From: Opitutus sp. GAS368
Lineage (GTDB): Bacteria > Verrucomicrobiota > Verrucomicrobiia > Opitutales > Opitutaceae
NCBI GenBank assembly: GCA_945903465.1
Contig: CAMDOF010000006.1
Span: forward strand, 39,345 to 103,344
Direction of reading: 5' to 3'
Length of the DNA: 64,000 nucleotides
A model generated the notes under the pieces. It was not told the origin of the DNA. It saw only the letters and a list, made by a program, of their open reading frames with translations, and did no database searches. A program made the translations under genes and the position numbers. Positions 55,522-64,000 of this stretch are shown piece after piece; positions within the stretch are counted from its first letter, which is position 1, and each line of letters starts with the position of its first letter.

Positions 55522-58500
55522 ATGTCTCTTCTAAGCATATTCTCCCGCGTGCTCGCCTGCGCTATCTTCACGTTTGCGACCAGCGCGGCACTGCGCGCCG
55601 CCGAGGATGGCAACACCGCCACCGGACCCACCAGCACCCTCTCCGGGCGGGTGCTCAATGTCGCCACGGGACAATATCTCAACCGCGCACGCGTCTCGCT
55701 TAAGGGGACCCAGCGCGTCGCGTTTACCGATGCCGATGGCACTTACCAGCTCAGCAATCTAAGGAGCGGGCCCGTGATATTAGAGGTCTTTTACACCGAC
55801 CTTGAATTCAAAGAAATCGCGCTCACCATTCCGGCCAACGGCTCAATCGAGCAGAACGTCGGACTTACCAGCCAGGCACGCTACGGCAAGAATCAGGCCG
55901 TCATCACGCTCGACCCCTTTATCCTCGCCGCCGATCGGGAAACCAACGCCCAAGCCATCGCGACCAACGAGCAGCGCTTCGCCCCCAACCTCAAGAGCGT
56001 CCTGTCCACCGATACCTTGGGCGATACTGTCGGCAGCAGCGTCGGCGAATTCTTGAAATTTCTTCCGGGATTGACCGCAGAATTCGATAATGCCGACATC
56101 GCCGGAATTTCGGTCCGCGGAATCGGCGGAGGGTTGACCGCCATTTCCATGGATGGCGCCCCTGCCTCCAACGTCTGGGTCTCAGCGACCCGCAGCGTCG
56201 ATCTCCGCAGCATGTCACTGAACGACGTCTCGCGCATTGAAGTTACGAAGGTACCCACGCCCGCCACTCCGGCCGACTCGATTGGCGGCTCCGTCAATAT
56301 GATCGGCAAAAGCGCCTTCGAGCGGCGCGGTGCGCTCCTGCGCTACGGAATCAATCTGGTCGGCAACGGGGACCGCGCGAATCTCACGTTGAAGAAAACA
56401 CCCCACTCCTATCTCGACCAGAATAGCGCCAAGGTGCTGCCGGGGTTTAATTTTGATTACACGTTACCCATTGGGAAGCGCTTCGGCGTCGTGGTCTCGG
56501 GCATGTCGAATAATATTTATAACGAGCAACACTTCACCCGCAACACGTGGGCCAGCACGGGCACGGGCATCACCGCCTCCGCCAGCAAGCCGTACCTTCA
56601 GGGTTATCTTTTATTGGATGGTCCGAGAAACATCACGCGAAACAGCCTGGCGCTGAAGGCAGACTGGCGCGTGACGACTCATTCCGTGTTGTCGCTCGGC
56701 GGACAGTTGAACCGCGCGACCACGCAAATCGGCACACTCCAAATGACGTTTAACACGGGCGCCATCGCCGCACCGACGGTGGCGACCGGAACGACCTTTA
56801 GCTCCACCGAGAGCGCCACCATCGGTGCCACCGGGCGGGCCAGTATCAGCAACAACGGAACAAATCAGCTCGTCCCGCAAGAGACCAATGCTGGGAATCT
56901 CACCTATCGCTTCAACGACGGCCGCTGGAAGATCGAGGCCGGCCTCAGCCGCTCAGCCTCCCTCACTCTACGCCGATATGAGGACGCCGGTATCTTTTAT
57001 CAATTCACCGGCGCCAATCGCAGTCCCATCCGTATTTCGTTTTCTGATATCGTGAGCGACCGACCCAATGGCATTCAGGTTTTCGATAACGCGAATCAGC
57101 CCGTCGATTTCTATAACCTCGCGAATTATCGAGGAGCAACCGCCAACAACGCCCAAGGGATTAATACCTCCGCCCTCAACGCCGGTAATCTGAGCGTGCA
57201 GCGCCGACTCGAAAGCGCGCCCTTCCCGCTTTCCCTGCAATTGGGCGGAGCGCGCCGCACCCAAACGGCCGACCTGAAACCGAATAACAAGAACTGGACG
57301 TTTAACGGCCCCACGGGGGATCCGCTCGCGCCGCTCGATCCCTACGCCATGCAGGTATATAAAAATCAGGACTCGGATTTCGGTTTCAAAAGTATTCCTT
57401 GGCTCTCGCCCAGTCGGAGTTGGTCCGCCTATCAGGCGAATCCACTTTTGTTCATGAAGACCCCGGCGCAACTCGTCGCGGAGGAGAACGCGCGTCTGAC
57501 CAATTCCCAATTCGTTCGCGAAACCGTGGACGCGCTCTTCCTCCAAGCTGAAGCCAGTCTCCTGCAGGGCCGGTTAAAAATCCTCACGGGAGTTCGGTAC
57601 GAGGCGACCGTGAACGACGGGCTCGGCTCTTCCTTCGATCCCAACGCCGTCTTTGTGCGTAACGCGGATGGCTCCTTCGCGCGCACCGCCACCAACGCTC
57701 GAATTCGCAAACCGGAAGCCGGGCTGGCAGGGTCGATGGCCGACCTCGTCCTGACCCGACAGGAACGGACCGCCCATGGTCACCGCGAGTATGCCGGCTA
57801 CTATCCGAGCCTGCACCTCACCTACGATATCCGGGAGAATTTCTTGGCGCGCGCCGCCTACGCGCGCACCTATGGGCGGCCGAACTTTTCCGATATCATT
57901 CCACTCACCACCATCAACGAGGCGGATCTCAACGAGGTCCAACTCGCCGATCCCAGTATCATCAAAGGCACCCTCACCGTCCGCAATACGGCCCTGCGGC
58001 CGTGGACAGCTAATAATTATGACTTCTCGCTGGAGTATTACACGAACCAAGGCGGGCTCATCAGCGCGAGTATCTTTCTCAAGGAAATCAAAGATTTTTT
58101 TGGAAGCTCCGTGCGACTCGCCACTCTCGCAGATTTAACGGCCGCCGATCTCGATCCCCGCTATGTCGGCTGGAACTTGTCCACCAAGTTTAACGCCGGT
58201 GACGCCACGATCAAAGGGGCCGACTGCAACTTCCGGCAATCGCTCCGCGCCCTCGGCCGCTGGGGTGGTTATTTTACGGTGTTTGCCAATGCGACGAAAC
58301 TCTTTCTCGCCGGGAACTCCCAAGCCTCGTTTACCAGTTTCATCCCCAAGAGCGGCAACTGGGGCGTTTCGTTCAATCGCCAGCAAATCACCTTAACCAC
58401 CCGTTGGAACTATCGCGGACTTGATAAGCGCGCCGCCATCACCGGATTCGGCGCGGATGGCTTTCAGTACTACAAAGCGCGGACGACCTTGGACGTGTAC

Positions 58501-58671
58501 GTGTCCTATCAACTCACCCGTCGTCTCTCCTTGGCGGGCAGTGTTAATAATCTGCTGAATGCCCCACAGACGCTGTTGCAGTACGGCTCCGAAACGCCCG
58601 CCTATGCTCAACAATTTCAGCGGGCACACTATGGGGTGCAGTTTGGACTCGGCTTGAAGGGGACCTATTAA
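55522..58671 (+). CDS. TonB-dependent receptor, no STN domain
   Basis: 1,049 residues from ATG 55522, chosen for its signal peptide (SLLSIFSRVLACAIFTFATS); the longer ORF only adds a translated spacer. A carboxypeptidase-regulatory-like domain (STLSGRVLNVATGQYLNRAR, FTDADGTYQLSNL) is followed by the plug (IATNEQRFAPNLKSVLSTDT, VGEFLKFLPGLTAEFDNADI, VSRIEVTKVPTPATPADSIG) and the barrel, ending FGLGLKGTY with the usual aromatic last residue. Close in plan to the receptor at 60.6-63.8 kb (both have EQRFAPNLK and GEFLKFLPG). No TonB box or ligand could be assigned. An esterase gene follows. Confidence 0.92.
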   Translation: MSLLSIFSRVLACAIFTFATSAALRAAEDGNTATGPTSTLSGRVLNVATGQYLNRARVSLKGTQRVAFTDADGTYQLSNLRSGPVILEVFYTDLEFKEIALTIPANGSIEQNVGLTSQARYGKNQAVITLDPFILAADRETNAQAIATNEQRFAPNLKSVLSTDTLGDTVGSSVGEFLKFLPGLTAEFDNADIAGISVRGIGGGLTAISMDGAPASNVWVSATRSVDLRSMSLNDVSRIEVTKVPTPATPADSIGGSVNMIGKSAFERRGALLRYGINLVGNGDRANLTLKKTPHSYLDQNSAKVLPGFNFDYTLPIGKRFGVVVSGMSNNIYNEQHFTRNTWASTGTGITASASKPYLQGYLLLDGPRNITRNSLALKADWRVTTHSVLSLGGQLNRATTQIGTLQMTFNTGAIAAPTVATGTTFSSTESATIGATGRASISNNGTNQLVPQETNAGNLTYRFNDGRWKIEAGLSRSASLTLRRYEDAGIFYQFTGANRSPIRISFSDIVSDRPNGIQVFDNANQPVDFYNLANYRGATANNAQGINTSALNAGNLSVQRRLESAPFPLSLQLGGARRTQTADLKPNNKNWTFNGPTGDPLAPLDPYAMQVYKNQDSDFGFKSIPWLSPSRSWSAYQANPLLFMKTPAQLVAEENARLTNSQFVRETVDALFLQAEASLLQGRLKILTGVRYEATVNDGLGSSFDPNAVFVRNADGSFARTATNARIRKPEAGLAGSMADLVLTRQERTAHGHREYAGYYPSLHLTYDIRENFLARAAYARTYGRPNFSDIIPLTTINEADLNEVQLADPSIIKGTLTVRNTALRPWTANNYDFSLEYYTNQGGLISASIFLKEIKDFFGSSVRLATLADLTAADLDPRYVGWNLSTKFNAGDATIKGADCNFRQSLRALGRWGGYFTVFANATKLFLAGNSQASFTSFIPKSGNWGVSFNRQQITLTTRWNYRGLDKRAAITGFGADGFQYYKARTTLDVYVSYQLTRRLSLAGSVNNLLNAPQTLLQYGSETPAYAQQFQRAHYGVQFGLGLKGTY

Positions 58672-58859
58672 CTAAAAAAAACGATGGTAGCCACCACGCC
58701 TCGGCCGCCAGTTCCACCATCGGCTACGCACCCACGGCGCGGCCCCGCCCGAACAGCGGTTGCCCCCAGCCAAATCGTCACCGCCTCTTGCCCCAGAAAT
58801 GACAAAAATAGTTTGAAACTCAGTCCTTAAAACTACTCAACGATCTCTCATTTATCACC

Positions 58860-59747
58860 GTGCGCACCTTTCTCGCCCTCCCTCTCCTCGCCTCCCTCGC
58901 CTGCGTCTTCGCCGCCGAAGCCCCCACCCCGCTCGCCCCGACCAAGGCCGATGTGCCTTACGCAGGCACTGCCGAGTTTCGCCAGACACTCAATGTCTAC
59001 GCCCCAGCCAAGAAATCCACTCGGCTCGTCCCCGTTGTTTTCTGGATTCACGGCGGCGGCTGGCAGAGCGGAGAAAAGACTAACGTCCAACTAAAACCAC
59101 AGTTCTTCGCCGACCTCGGCTACGTCTTCGTGTCCACCAACCACCGCTACGTGAAGACGGTGCCGATGAACGAGATCCTTTCGGATATCGCAAAATCCCT
59201 CCGCTGGACCAAGGAGCACGCCGCCGAATTCGGCGGCGACCCCAACCGTATCGTCATCATGGGACATTCCTCAGGCGCTCAGCTCGCCGCGCTCACCGCC
59301 ATCGATGATCGTTACATCAAGGCCGAGGGGCTCTCCCTTGCGATGTTCAAGGGCTGCGTGCCCGTCGACGCCGATACGTTCGACATCCCCCTCATCATCG
59401 AGACCGCCTCCGCCAAGCGCCAAGCCGCCGGCAAACCTGAACCGAAATACGGCCATCGCGAGATCTTTGGCGGCAAGAGCGAGCTCTGGTCCGACTACTC
59501 CTGCGTCAACCACATCAAGGCCGGCAAAGGCATCCCGCCCTTCCTCATCCTTCATGTCGCCACCACGCCCGAGACCACCGCCCAAGCGAAGCGGCTCGAA
59601 AGCGTCCTCGTCCGCGAGGGCATCTCTGCGAGGGCCTACGGCGCCCCCGACTCGAACCACAGCAAGGTCAACGCCGACCTCGGCCTCCCCGGCGACCCCT
59701 CGACCGCCGAAGTGTTGGCCTTCCTTCAGAAGGTCCTCGCCCTATAA
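58860..59747 (+). CDS. secreted alpha/beta-hydrolase, esterase-lipase type
   Basis: 295 residues, GTG start, with signal peptide (TFLALPLLASLACVFAAEA). Alpha/beta hydrolase core: VVFWIHGGGWQSGEK (HGGGW oxyanion motif), FVSTNHRYV, DIAKSLRWTKEHAAEFGGDP, IVIMGHSSGAQLAALTA (GHSSGA nucleophile elbow) and a late GAPDSNHSKVNADLG with the catalytic His. The family includes carboxylesterases and carbohydrate esterases. Its place between two TonB receptors suggests that it trims the imported compound, which is an inference. Confidence 0.88.
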   Translation: MRTFLALPLLASLACVFAAEAPTPLAPTKADVPYAGTAEFRQTLNVYAPAKKSTRLVPVVFWIHGGGWQSGEKTNVQLKPQFFADLGYVFVSTNHRYVKTVPMNEILSDIAKSLRWTKEHAAEFGGDPNRIVIMGHSSGAQLAALTAIDDRYIKAEGLSLAMFKGCVPVDADTFDIPLIIETASAKRQAAGKPEPKYGHREIFGGKSELWSDYSCVNHIKAGKGIPPFLILHVATTPETTAQAKRLESVLVREGISARAYGAPDSNHSKVNADLGLPGDPSTAEVLAFLQKVLAL

Positions 59748-60618
59748 CCCGTGGGCGGGCATTTGGGCCGTCTTCCTCCCGTGCGCCGTCGCGAATAGCT
59801 TCAATCCACCGCATCGCCTCTTTCAGGGCCCGCCGAAGCGAACCCAAAATATCATGGATAACTACGACACGACTACGCTCGGCGGGAGCGGCCTATTTTT
59901 AAGGCGCCCCGTGCGCCCTTCCCCTGTCTCCCCCTACAGGTTCCTCAACGTACCCGCCCTACCTCGGTGAACCCGCCCTACCTCGGTGAACCGCCGTTCT
60001 TTTCTCTCCAACTCACTCGGGCGCGGCCGCTTCGCCGCTGATTGAGGCGCCCCTCGTGCGCTCTGCCCAAGACGCTGCCACCGCCGCCGCTGACCCGTTG
60101 CCACCAACAAAAATATCGCCGCCGATCGCCCGGTTGGCCTCGCCTTGCCCAAGCCTTCTCCCAGGGACCTCGCCCATGGCCTGGAACTGCACAGGGGCGC
60201 GACCTCCGGCATTGCGCCGAATGCCTTTCTATACGCGGCCCGGCAAACGGTGAACCTGGGCGTGGCATCCTTGGTCCGGCCCAACGCTTCGGTGGATTTT
60301 ACGATCAGCCACCTGCTCACTAATTCGATGGCGAATGAAACCTACGGTACCCCCACACCCACCTACTCCCGCCTCACGCGGCACCAAAAAGACGGCGCGC
60401 AAGTCCAGTTCGGGCTGATGGGAACATTTTACCCACGAAATCAACGCACCAACCCCTCCCCTGAAAATCTAGTTTCCCGCCCGCCCGCCCGCCCCAGAAT
60501 CGGATTCTGGCCGTGACGGAACGACGTTGCTCGCCTGTCGCGCCGGAATCAGTATATTTTTTCAGAGCTCATTTCTTAGAAGCAAACCGACTCGCGCCTA
60601 GGTCAGCTCACCTCAACC
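59748..60618. other. intergenic stretch with receptor debris
   Basis: Apart from the receptor fragment at 60205-60432 no gene is supported. A 19-bp unit starting ACCCGCCCTACC is duplicated in tandem at 59952-59970 and 59971-59989. Confidence 0.55.
60205..60432 (+). pseudogene. C-terminal fragment of a third TonB-dependent receptor
   Basis: The reading frame SGIAPNAFLYAARQTVNLGV, ASLVRPNASVDFTISHLLTN, QKDGAQVQFGLMGTFY matches the last strands of a TonB receptor barrel and ends where the intact receptors end (GLKGTF, GLKGTY), but the stop codon is lost and no start or plug precedes it. It is directly upstream of an intact receptor, so it may be the tail left from a tandem duplication or deletion. 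Confidence 0.6.
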
Positions 60619-63600
60619 ATGCCTCCGCTGCCCCAGCTCCGCCTGCCCCTGTGGCTTCTTTGTCTCGGCCTGCTCCACCTTTCGGTTGCCCTCAACGCGG
60701 CCTCCTCGCCGTCAGGCGGCACCGTGGAAGGTCGCGTCCTCCAAGACCTCTCCGCCCTCGCCCTCACCAACGCCCGCGTGACTGCCCCCGGAGCGGGCCT
60801 CGAGTGCTTCACTGACTCCGCCGGATTCTTCCGTCTCCACGACGTTCCAGCCGGGCCGCAGGAAGTCACGATCTTCTTCACCGGCCTGCGCCCAGCCTCC
60901 GCGATCATCCAGGTCACCGCAGGCGGCGTCCACCGCCACGACTTCAGCCTCGAGCGCCGGCCTGGCCCGGCCGATCCCGCCACGCGGCTCGTGCGCCTGG
61001 AAAAGTTTGTCGTCACCGAGTCCCCGCAGATGGCAGGCGCCGCCATCGCCATTCAGGAGCAGCGCTTCGCCCCCAACCTCAAAATCGTCGTCACCGCTGA
61101 CGAGTTCGGCGCCGCCTCCGAGGGCGACATCGGCGAATTCCTCAAGTTTCTTCCGGGTGTCACCATGGGCTACACGGGCGGTGACGCTCGGCAGGTTTCC
61201 CTCGGCGGCCTCGATTACAACTACACGCCCGTCACCTTCGCCGGCTTCGGCATGACCAACGGCAACCAAGGAGCCACCAACCGCGGCGTCGCCCTTGAGT
61301 ACGTCTCCCTCAACAACGTCTCTCGCGTCGAAATCATCAACTCGCCCACACCCGAGTCCCCCGGAGGCGCCCTGGTCGGCTCCGTCAACTTCGTCCCCCG
61401 TACCGCTTTCGAGCGCGTCCACCCGCTCTACACCCTCAGCACCTACGTCACCATGCGCGACGACGCCCGTGACTTCCACCGCAGCCCCGGGCCCCGCGAG
61501 AACCCCACGCGCAAGGTCCTTCCCGGTTTTGAGTTCTCCGCCGTCATCCCAGTCTCCCGCCGCTTCGGATTCACCCTGTCCGGCGCCGCCTCGACCTCGT
61601 TCAGCGACTGGGACGCCCTCGTCAACACCTGGCGCGGCGGCAACGCGGTGACGAACGGCGCCGCCTTCCCCGACACCACCCCCGACCGACCCTACTTATC
61701 CAGCTACCTATTCCGCGACGGCTTCATTCTCCGCCGCCGCGCCTCCGGCTCCCTCAGCCTCGACTACCAGTTAGGCCCCTCGGACCGCCTCGCCTTCAAC
61801 GTCACCAGCTCCGCCTACGCCACCAACTACGACATGCGCGGCCTCACCTTCGCCCTCGCCTCCGTCGCCCCGGGCTTCTCCACCGCCTCCGTCCGCAGCA
61901 CCCCGGGGCTGGGGTCCCTCGCGGTCTCCACCGACGTCCGCGACCGCAACTCCCTCACATGGATGCCCACCCTCGTCCTGCGCCACGAGGGCCCGCTCTG
62001 GCGCGGCGAGGCCGGGCTCGGCTACTCTCACTCACGCGACAGCATCCAGAGCGGCGATCGCGGCTGGTTCTCCAACGTCACCGCCGGCCGCTCCGGTCTC
62101 ACCCTCGCGTTCGACGACGTCACCCAAGAGCGCCCCAGCCGCATCACCGCCACCGACAACGCCACCGGCCGCACGGTCGATCCCTTCGCCATCGAATCCT
62201 ACGCGGTCCGCACCGCCAACCTCGCCGTCCCCCAGAACACCGACACCAAGCGCAGCGCCTATGGCAACGCCCAACGGGCCTTCTCTTGGCTCGGTCGCCC
62301 CCTACTCGTAAAGGCGGGCTTCGACCAACAGCAGGCCATCCGCGACGACACGCGCTCCTTCAGCCCCTCAAACGTCGTGTTCGACTTCGTCGGCGCCGAC
62401 GGCCGTACCAGCACCGCGCCTGCCGGTGGCGATGATGCCGCCTCGCCGTTCCACTACGCCGCGCTCGCCGTCCGGCCCTCGCCCTTCGGCTTCCCGGCAA
62501 TCCCCCTCGTCAGCAACGCCCGGCTGTGGTCCGATTACCGCGCCAACCCCGGACATTTCCGCTCCGACGAGAACACCACCTACCGCGCCGCCGTCGCCGC
62601 CTCCAAGCGCGCTCAGGAAACCATCTCGGCCACCTACCTTCGCGGCGATGTCTCCCTCCTCGACCAGCGCCTGCGCCTCGTCGGCGGCCTTCGGCTGGAG
62701 GAGACCAGCATCCGGGCGGAGGGTCCCCTCTCGGATCCGACCCGCAACTACCTGTACCGCCCCGATGGCACCGTGATTTTGGGCGCCAACGGGCGCCCGC
62801 TCACCGTCGTCCCACCCACCAACGCCCTCGAGGTCTCACGTCTCACCTATCTCAGCCGCGGCTCCCGCGTCCGCAAGGAATACCTGCGCTCTTTCCCCAG
62901 CCTAAACGCCGCTTTCAACCTGCGGCCCAACCTCATCGCCCGGGTCGCCGCCTACACCTCCATCGGCCGGCCCGACTTTAATCAGTACGCCGGTGGCATC
63001 ACGCTCCCCGACACCGAGTCCGCCCCGGGTAACGCCAACCGCATCGTCGTCAACAACGCCGCCATCAAGCCCTGGAGCGCCCGCTCCGCCAACCTCGCCC
63101 TCGAGTACTACTTCGAGCGCATCGGCGTCCTCTCCGCTTCCGTGTTCCGCCGCGATTTTAGCAACTTCTTCGGTACCTCCATCCTGCCCGCCACCCCCGA
63201 GTTTCTCACCCTTTATGGACTCAACCCCGCCGAGTATGGCGATTACTCCGTCTCCACCCAGTACAACCTGCCCGAGGGGGTCCGCGTAGAGGGCCTTACC
63301 CTCAACTATAAGCAGGCCCTTACGTTCCTGCCGTTCTGGGCCCGGGGCCTCCAGACCTTCGCCAACGTCAGCACCCAGCACGCCAGCGGCGGCGCCACCG
63401 GCCAGTTCCAGTACAGCCCGCGCCTCGCCAACGCCGGCCTCAGCCTCACCCGGGAACGCTTCCTCCTCCGCGTCGACCTCAACCATCGGGGACGCCAGCG
63501 GGTCGCCACCCTTTCCGGCCGCAGCATAGAGCCCGGCACCACCCGCTGGTCAGTGGCCCGCAACTCCCTCGACGTCAGCGGCGAGCTCCGCCTAGGGCGG

Positions 63601-63750
63601 CACCTGAGCACCTTCGCCAAGCTCCGCAACGTCACCGACGTCGGCGTCGACTTCGAATATAACGGCCCCTCCACCCCCGCCGTCGCCCGATACCAGCAGC
63701 ACGAGCGCTTCGGCGCCCTCTGGACCTTCGGCCTGAAGGGCACCTTCTGA
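60619..63750 (+). CDS. TonB-dependent receptor, no STN domain
   Basis: 1,043 residues, ATG start, signal peptide (LPLWLLCLGLLHLSVALNA). The carboxypeptidase-regulatory-like domain has GTVEGRVLQDLSALALTNAR and FTDSAGFFRLHDVPAGPQEV. The plug has AIQEQRFAPNLKIVVTADEF, GEFLKFLPGVTMGYTGGDAR and NNVSRVEIINSPTPESPGGA, with the barrel to FGLKGTF. It is a paralogue of the receptor at 55.5-58.7 kb. Codon use is more strongly C-ending than in its neighbours. A 7-bp repeat array begins 11 bp past its stop codon. Confidence 0.92.
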   Translation: MPPLPQLRLPLWLLCLGLLHLSVALNAASSPSGGTVEGRVLQDLSALALTNARVTAPGAGLECFTDSAGFFRLHDVPAGPQEVTIFFTGLRPASAIIQVTAGGVHRHDFSLERRPGPADPATRLVRLEKFVVTESPQMAGAAIAIQEQRFAPNLKIVVTADEFGAASEGDIGEFLKFLPGVTMGYTGGDARQVSLGGLDYNYTPVTFAGFGMTNGNQGATNRGVALEYVSLNNVSRVEIINSPTPESPGGALVGSVNFVPRTAFERVHPLYTLSTYVTMRDDARDFHRSPGPRENPTRKVLPGFEFSAVIPVSRRFGFTLSGAASTSFSDWDALVNTWRGGNAVTNGAAFPDTTPDRPYLSSYLFRDGFILRRRASGSLSLDYQLGPSDRLAFNVTSSAYATNYDMRGLTFALASVAPGFSTASVRSTPGLGSLAVSTDVRDRNSLTWMPTLVLRHEGPLWRGEAGLGYSHSRDSIQSGDRGWFSNVTAGRSGLTLAFDDVTQERPSRITATDNATGRTVDPFAIESYAVRTANLAVPQNTDTKRSAYGNAQRAFSWLGRPLLVKAGFDQQQAIRDDTRSFSPSNVVFDFVGADGRTSTAPAGGDDAASPFHYAALAVRPSPFGFPAIPLVSNARLWSDYRANPGHFRSDENTTYRAAVAASKRAQETISATYLRGDVSLLDQRLRLVGGLRLEETSIRAEGPLSDPTRNYLYRPDGTVILGANGRPLTVVPPTNALEVSRLTYLSRGSRVRKEYLRSFPSLNAAFNLRPNLIARVAAYTSIGRPDFNQYAGGITLPDTESAPGNANRIVVNNAAIKPWSARSANLALEYYFERIGVLSASVFRRDFSNFFGTSILPATPEFLTLYGLNPAEYGDYSVSTQYNLPEGVRVEGLTLNYKQALTFLPFWARGLQTFANVSTQHASGGATGQFQYSPRLANAGLSLTRERFLLRVDLNHRGRQRVATLSGRSIEPGTTRWSVARNSLDVSGELRLGRHLSTFAKLRNVTDVGVDFEYNGPSTPAVARYQQHERFGALWTFGLKGTF

Positions 63751-63760
63751 ACCCAGTCTA

Positions 63761-63890
63761 CCCTCCGCCCTCCGCCCTCCGCCGTCCGCCGCCCGCCCTC
63801 CGCCGTCCGTCCTCCGCCCTCCGCCGTCCGCCCTCCGCCCTCCGCCCTCCGCCCTCCGCCCTCCGCCCTCCGTCCTCCGCCCTCCGCCCT
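63761..63890. repeat. 7-bp tandem repeat array (CCCTCCG-type)
   Basis: About 18 units of CCGCCCT with CCGCCGT and CCGTCCT variants, running for 130 bp right behind the receptor stop. The minus strand gives EGGGRRA-type false ORFs of up to 200 codons. Confidence 0.9.
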
Positions 63891-63892
63891 GC

Positions 63893-63959
63893 ACTTTACC
63901 GCCAAGAGCGGGTCCGCATCCCCTCGCGACGATTCTTTATCTTCCGGCTGGCGGTAAAG
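63893..63959. other. inverted repeat after the array
   Basis: CTTTACCGCCA near 63893 and TGGCGGTAAAG near 63949 form an 11-bp inverted pair separated by about 45 bp. It may be a weak terminator or the edge of a small element. Nothing else is recognised up to the window end. Confidence 0.4.
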
Positions 63960-64000
63960 AGGCGGGAGTAAAAAAGGGCGGACACGGCAAACTGCTCCGC

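Noticed and set aside
54876..55703. ORFs of 145-208 codons on both strands across the 21-bp repeat.
   Set aside because: They are open only because the repeat unit is a multiple of three; composition is pure repeat and they overlap the start of the receptor gene.
63592..63905. Minus-strand ORFs of 100-199 codons with EGGGRRA arrays.
   Set aside because: They read through the 7-bp array and the antisense of the receptor.

Overview
The window is a high-GC stretch of bacterial chromosome that looks like a member of the Verrucomicrobiota, most likely Opitutaceae or a close relative. This is inferred from gene content, not from a marker-gene tree. The indicators are long TonB-dependent receptors with STN or carboxypeptidase-regulatory-like N-termini, a DUF1553/DUF1501/sulfatase module, a C-terminal domain ending in YEVP shared by unrelated secreted enzymes, and several RR-type export signals. 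Housekeeping genes are interspersed with secreted enzymes, and the genome carries many small decayed elements.

Layout. 1-4.9 kb: end of a DUF1553 gene, a DUF1501 protein and a sulfatase, all on +. 5-7.5 kb: an IS21-like terminal-repeat remnant, rsmE (-), tRNA-Leu(CAA), a frameshifted gene fragment and an IS30-family transposase remnant. 7.5-10 kb: an HtrA-like protease and clpP (+). 10-15.8 kb: a minus-strand block of iscA-like, infC, N-acetylmuramoyl-L-alanine amidase, S1/P1 nuclease, crcB and a TIGR03790 protein, several with 4-bp overlaps. 16-24 kb: a DUF3500 protein (+), then a minus-strand pair made of an ATP-grasp-like protein and a 1,524-residue Sel1/coiled-coil/LysM protein. 24-30.6 kb: collapsed remains of an ECF sigma factor and FecR anti-sigma factor, an STN-type TonB receptor, a pyruvyl-transferase-like protein, a candidate small structured RNA and a CIA30-like protein (-). 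31.5-46.3 kb: a CotH/lamin-tail protein, tRNA-Leu(CAG), a PQQ/haem dehydrogenase, membrane pyrophosphatase, SlyD-like PPIase, a Tgt-MnmC-like fusion, polyphosphate glucokinase and a PhoD-like phosphatase. 46.3-54.7 kb: LarA-like, rlmF, deoA, ybbP-like and ybbA (all -), with tesA divergent. 55-64 kb: two TonB receptors flanking an esterase and the tail of a third, decayed receptor.

How the genes fit together. The TonB receptors, esterase, sulfatase, CotH/lamin-tail and PhoD-like proteins point to a life of degrading and importing polymers through the outer membrane. RsmE, RlmF, Tgt and infC serve translation. The tesA/ybbA/ybbP arrangement matches the enterobacterial one. The observations most worth following are the Tgt-MnmC-like fusion, the collapsed sigma/FecR pair in front of an intact signalling-type receptor, the Sel1/coiled-coil/LysM protein coupled to an ATP-grasp gene, the shared C-terminal domain, and the extended -10 promoter with hairpins near 29.8 kb. 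All family assignments were made by eye from sequence motifs; no database search was run.
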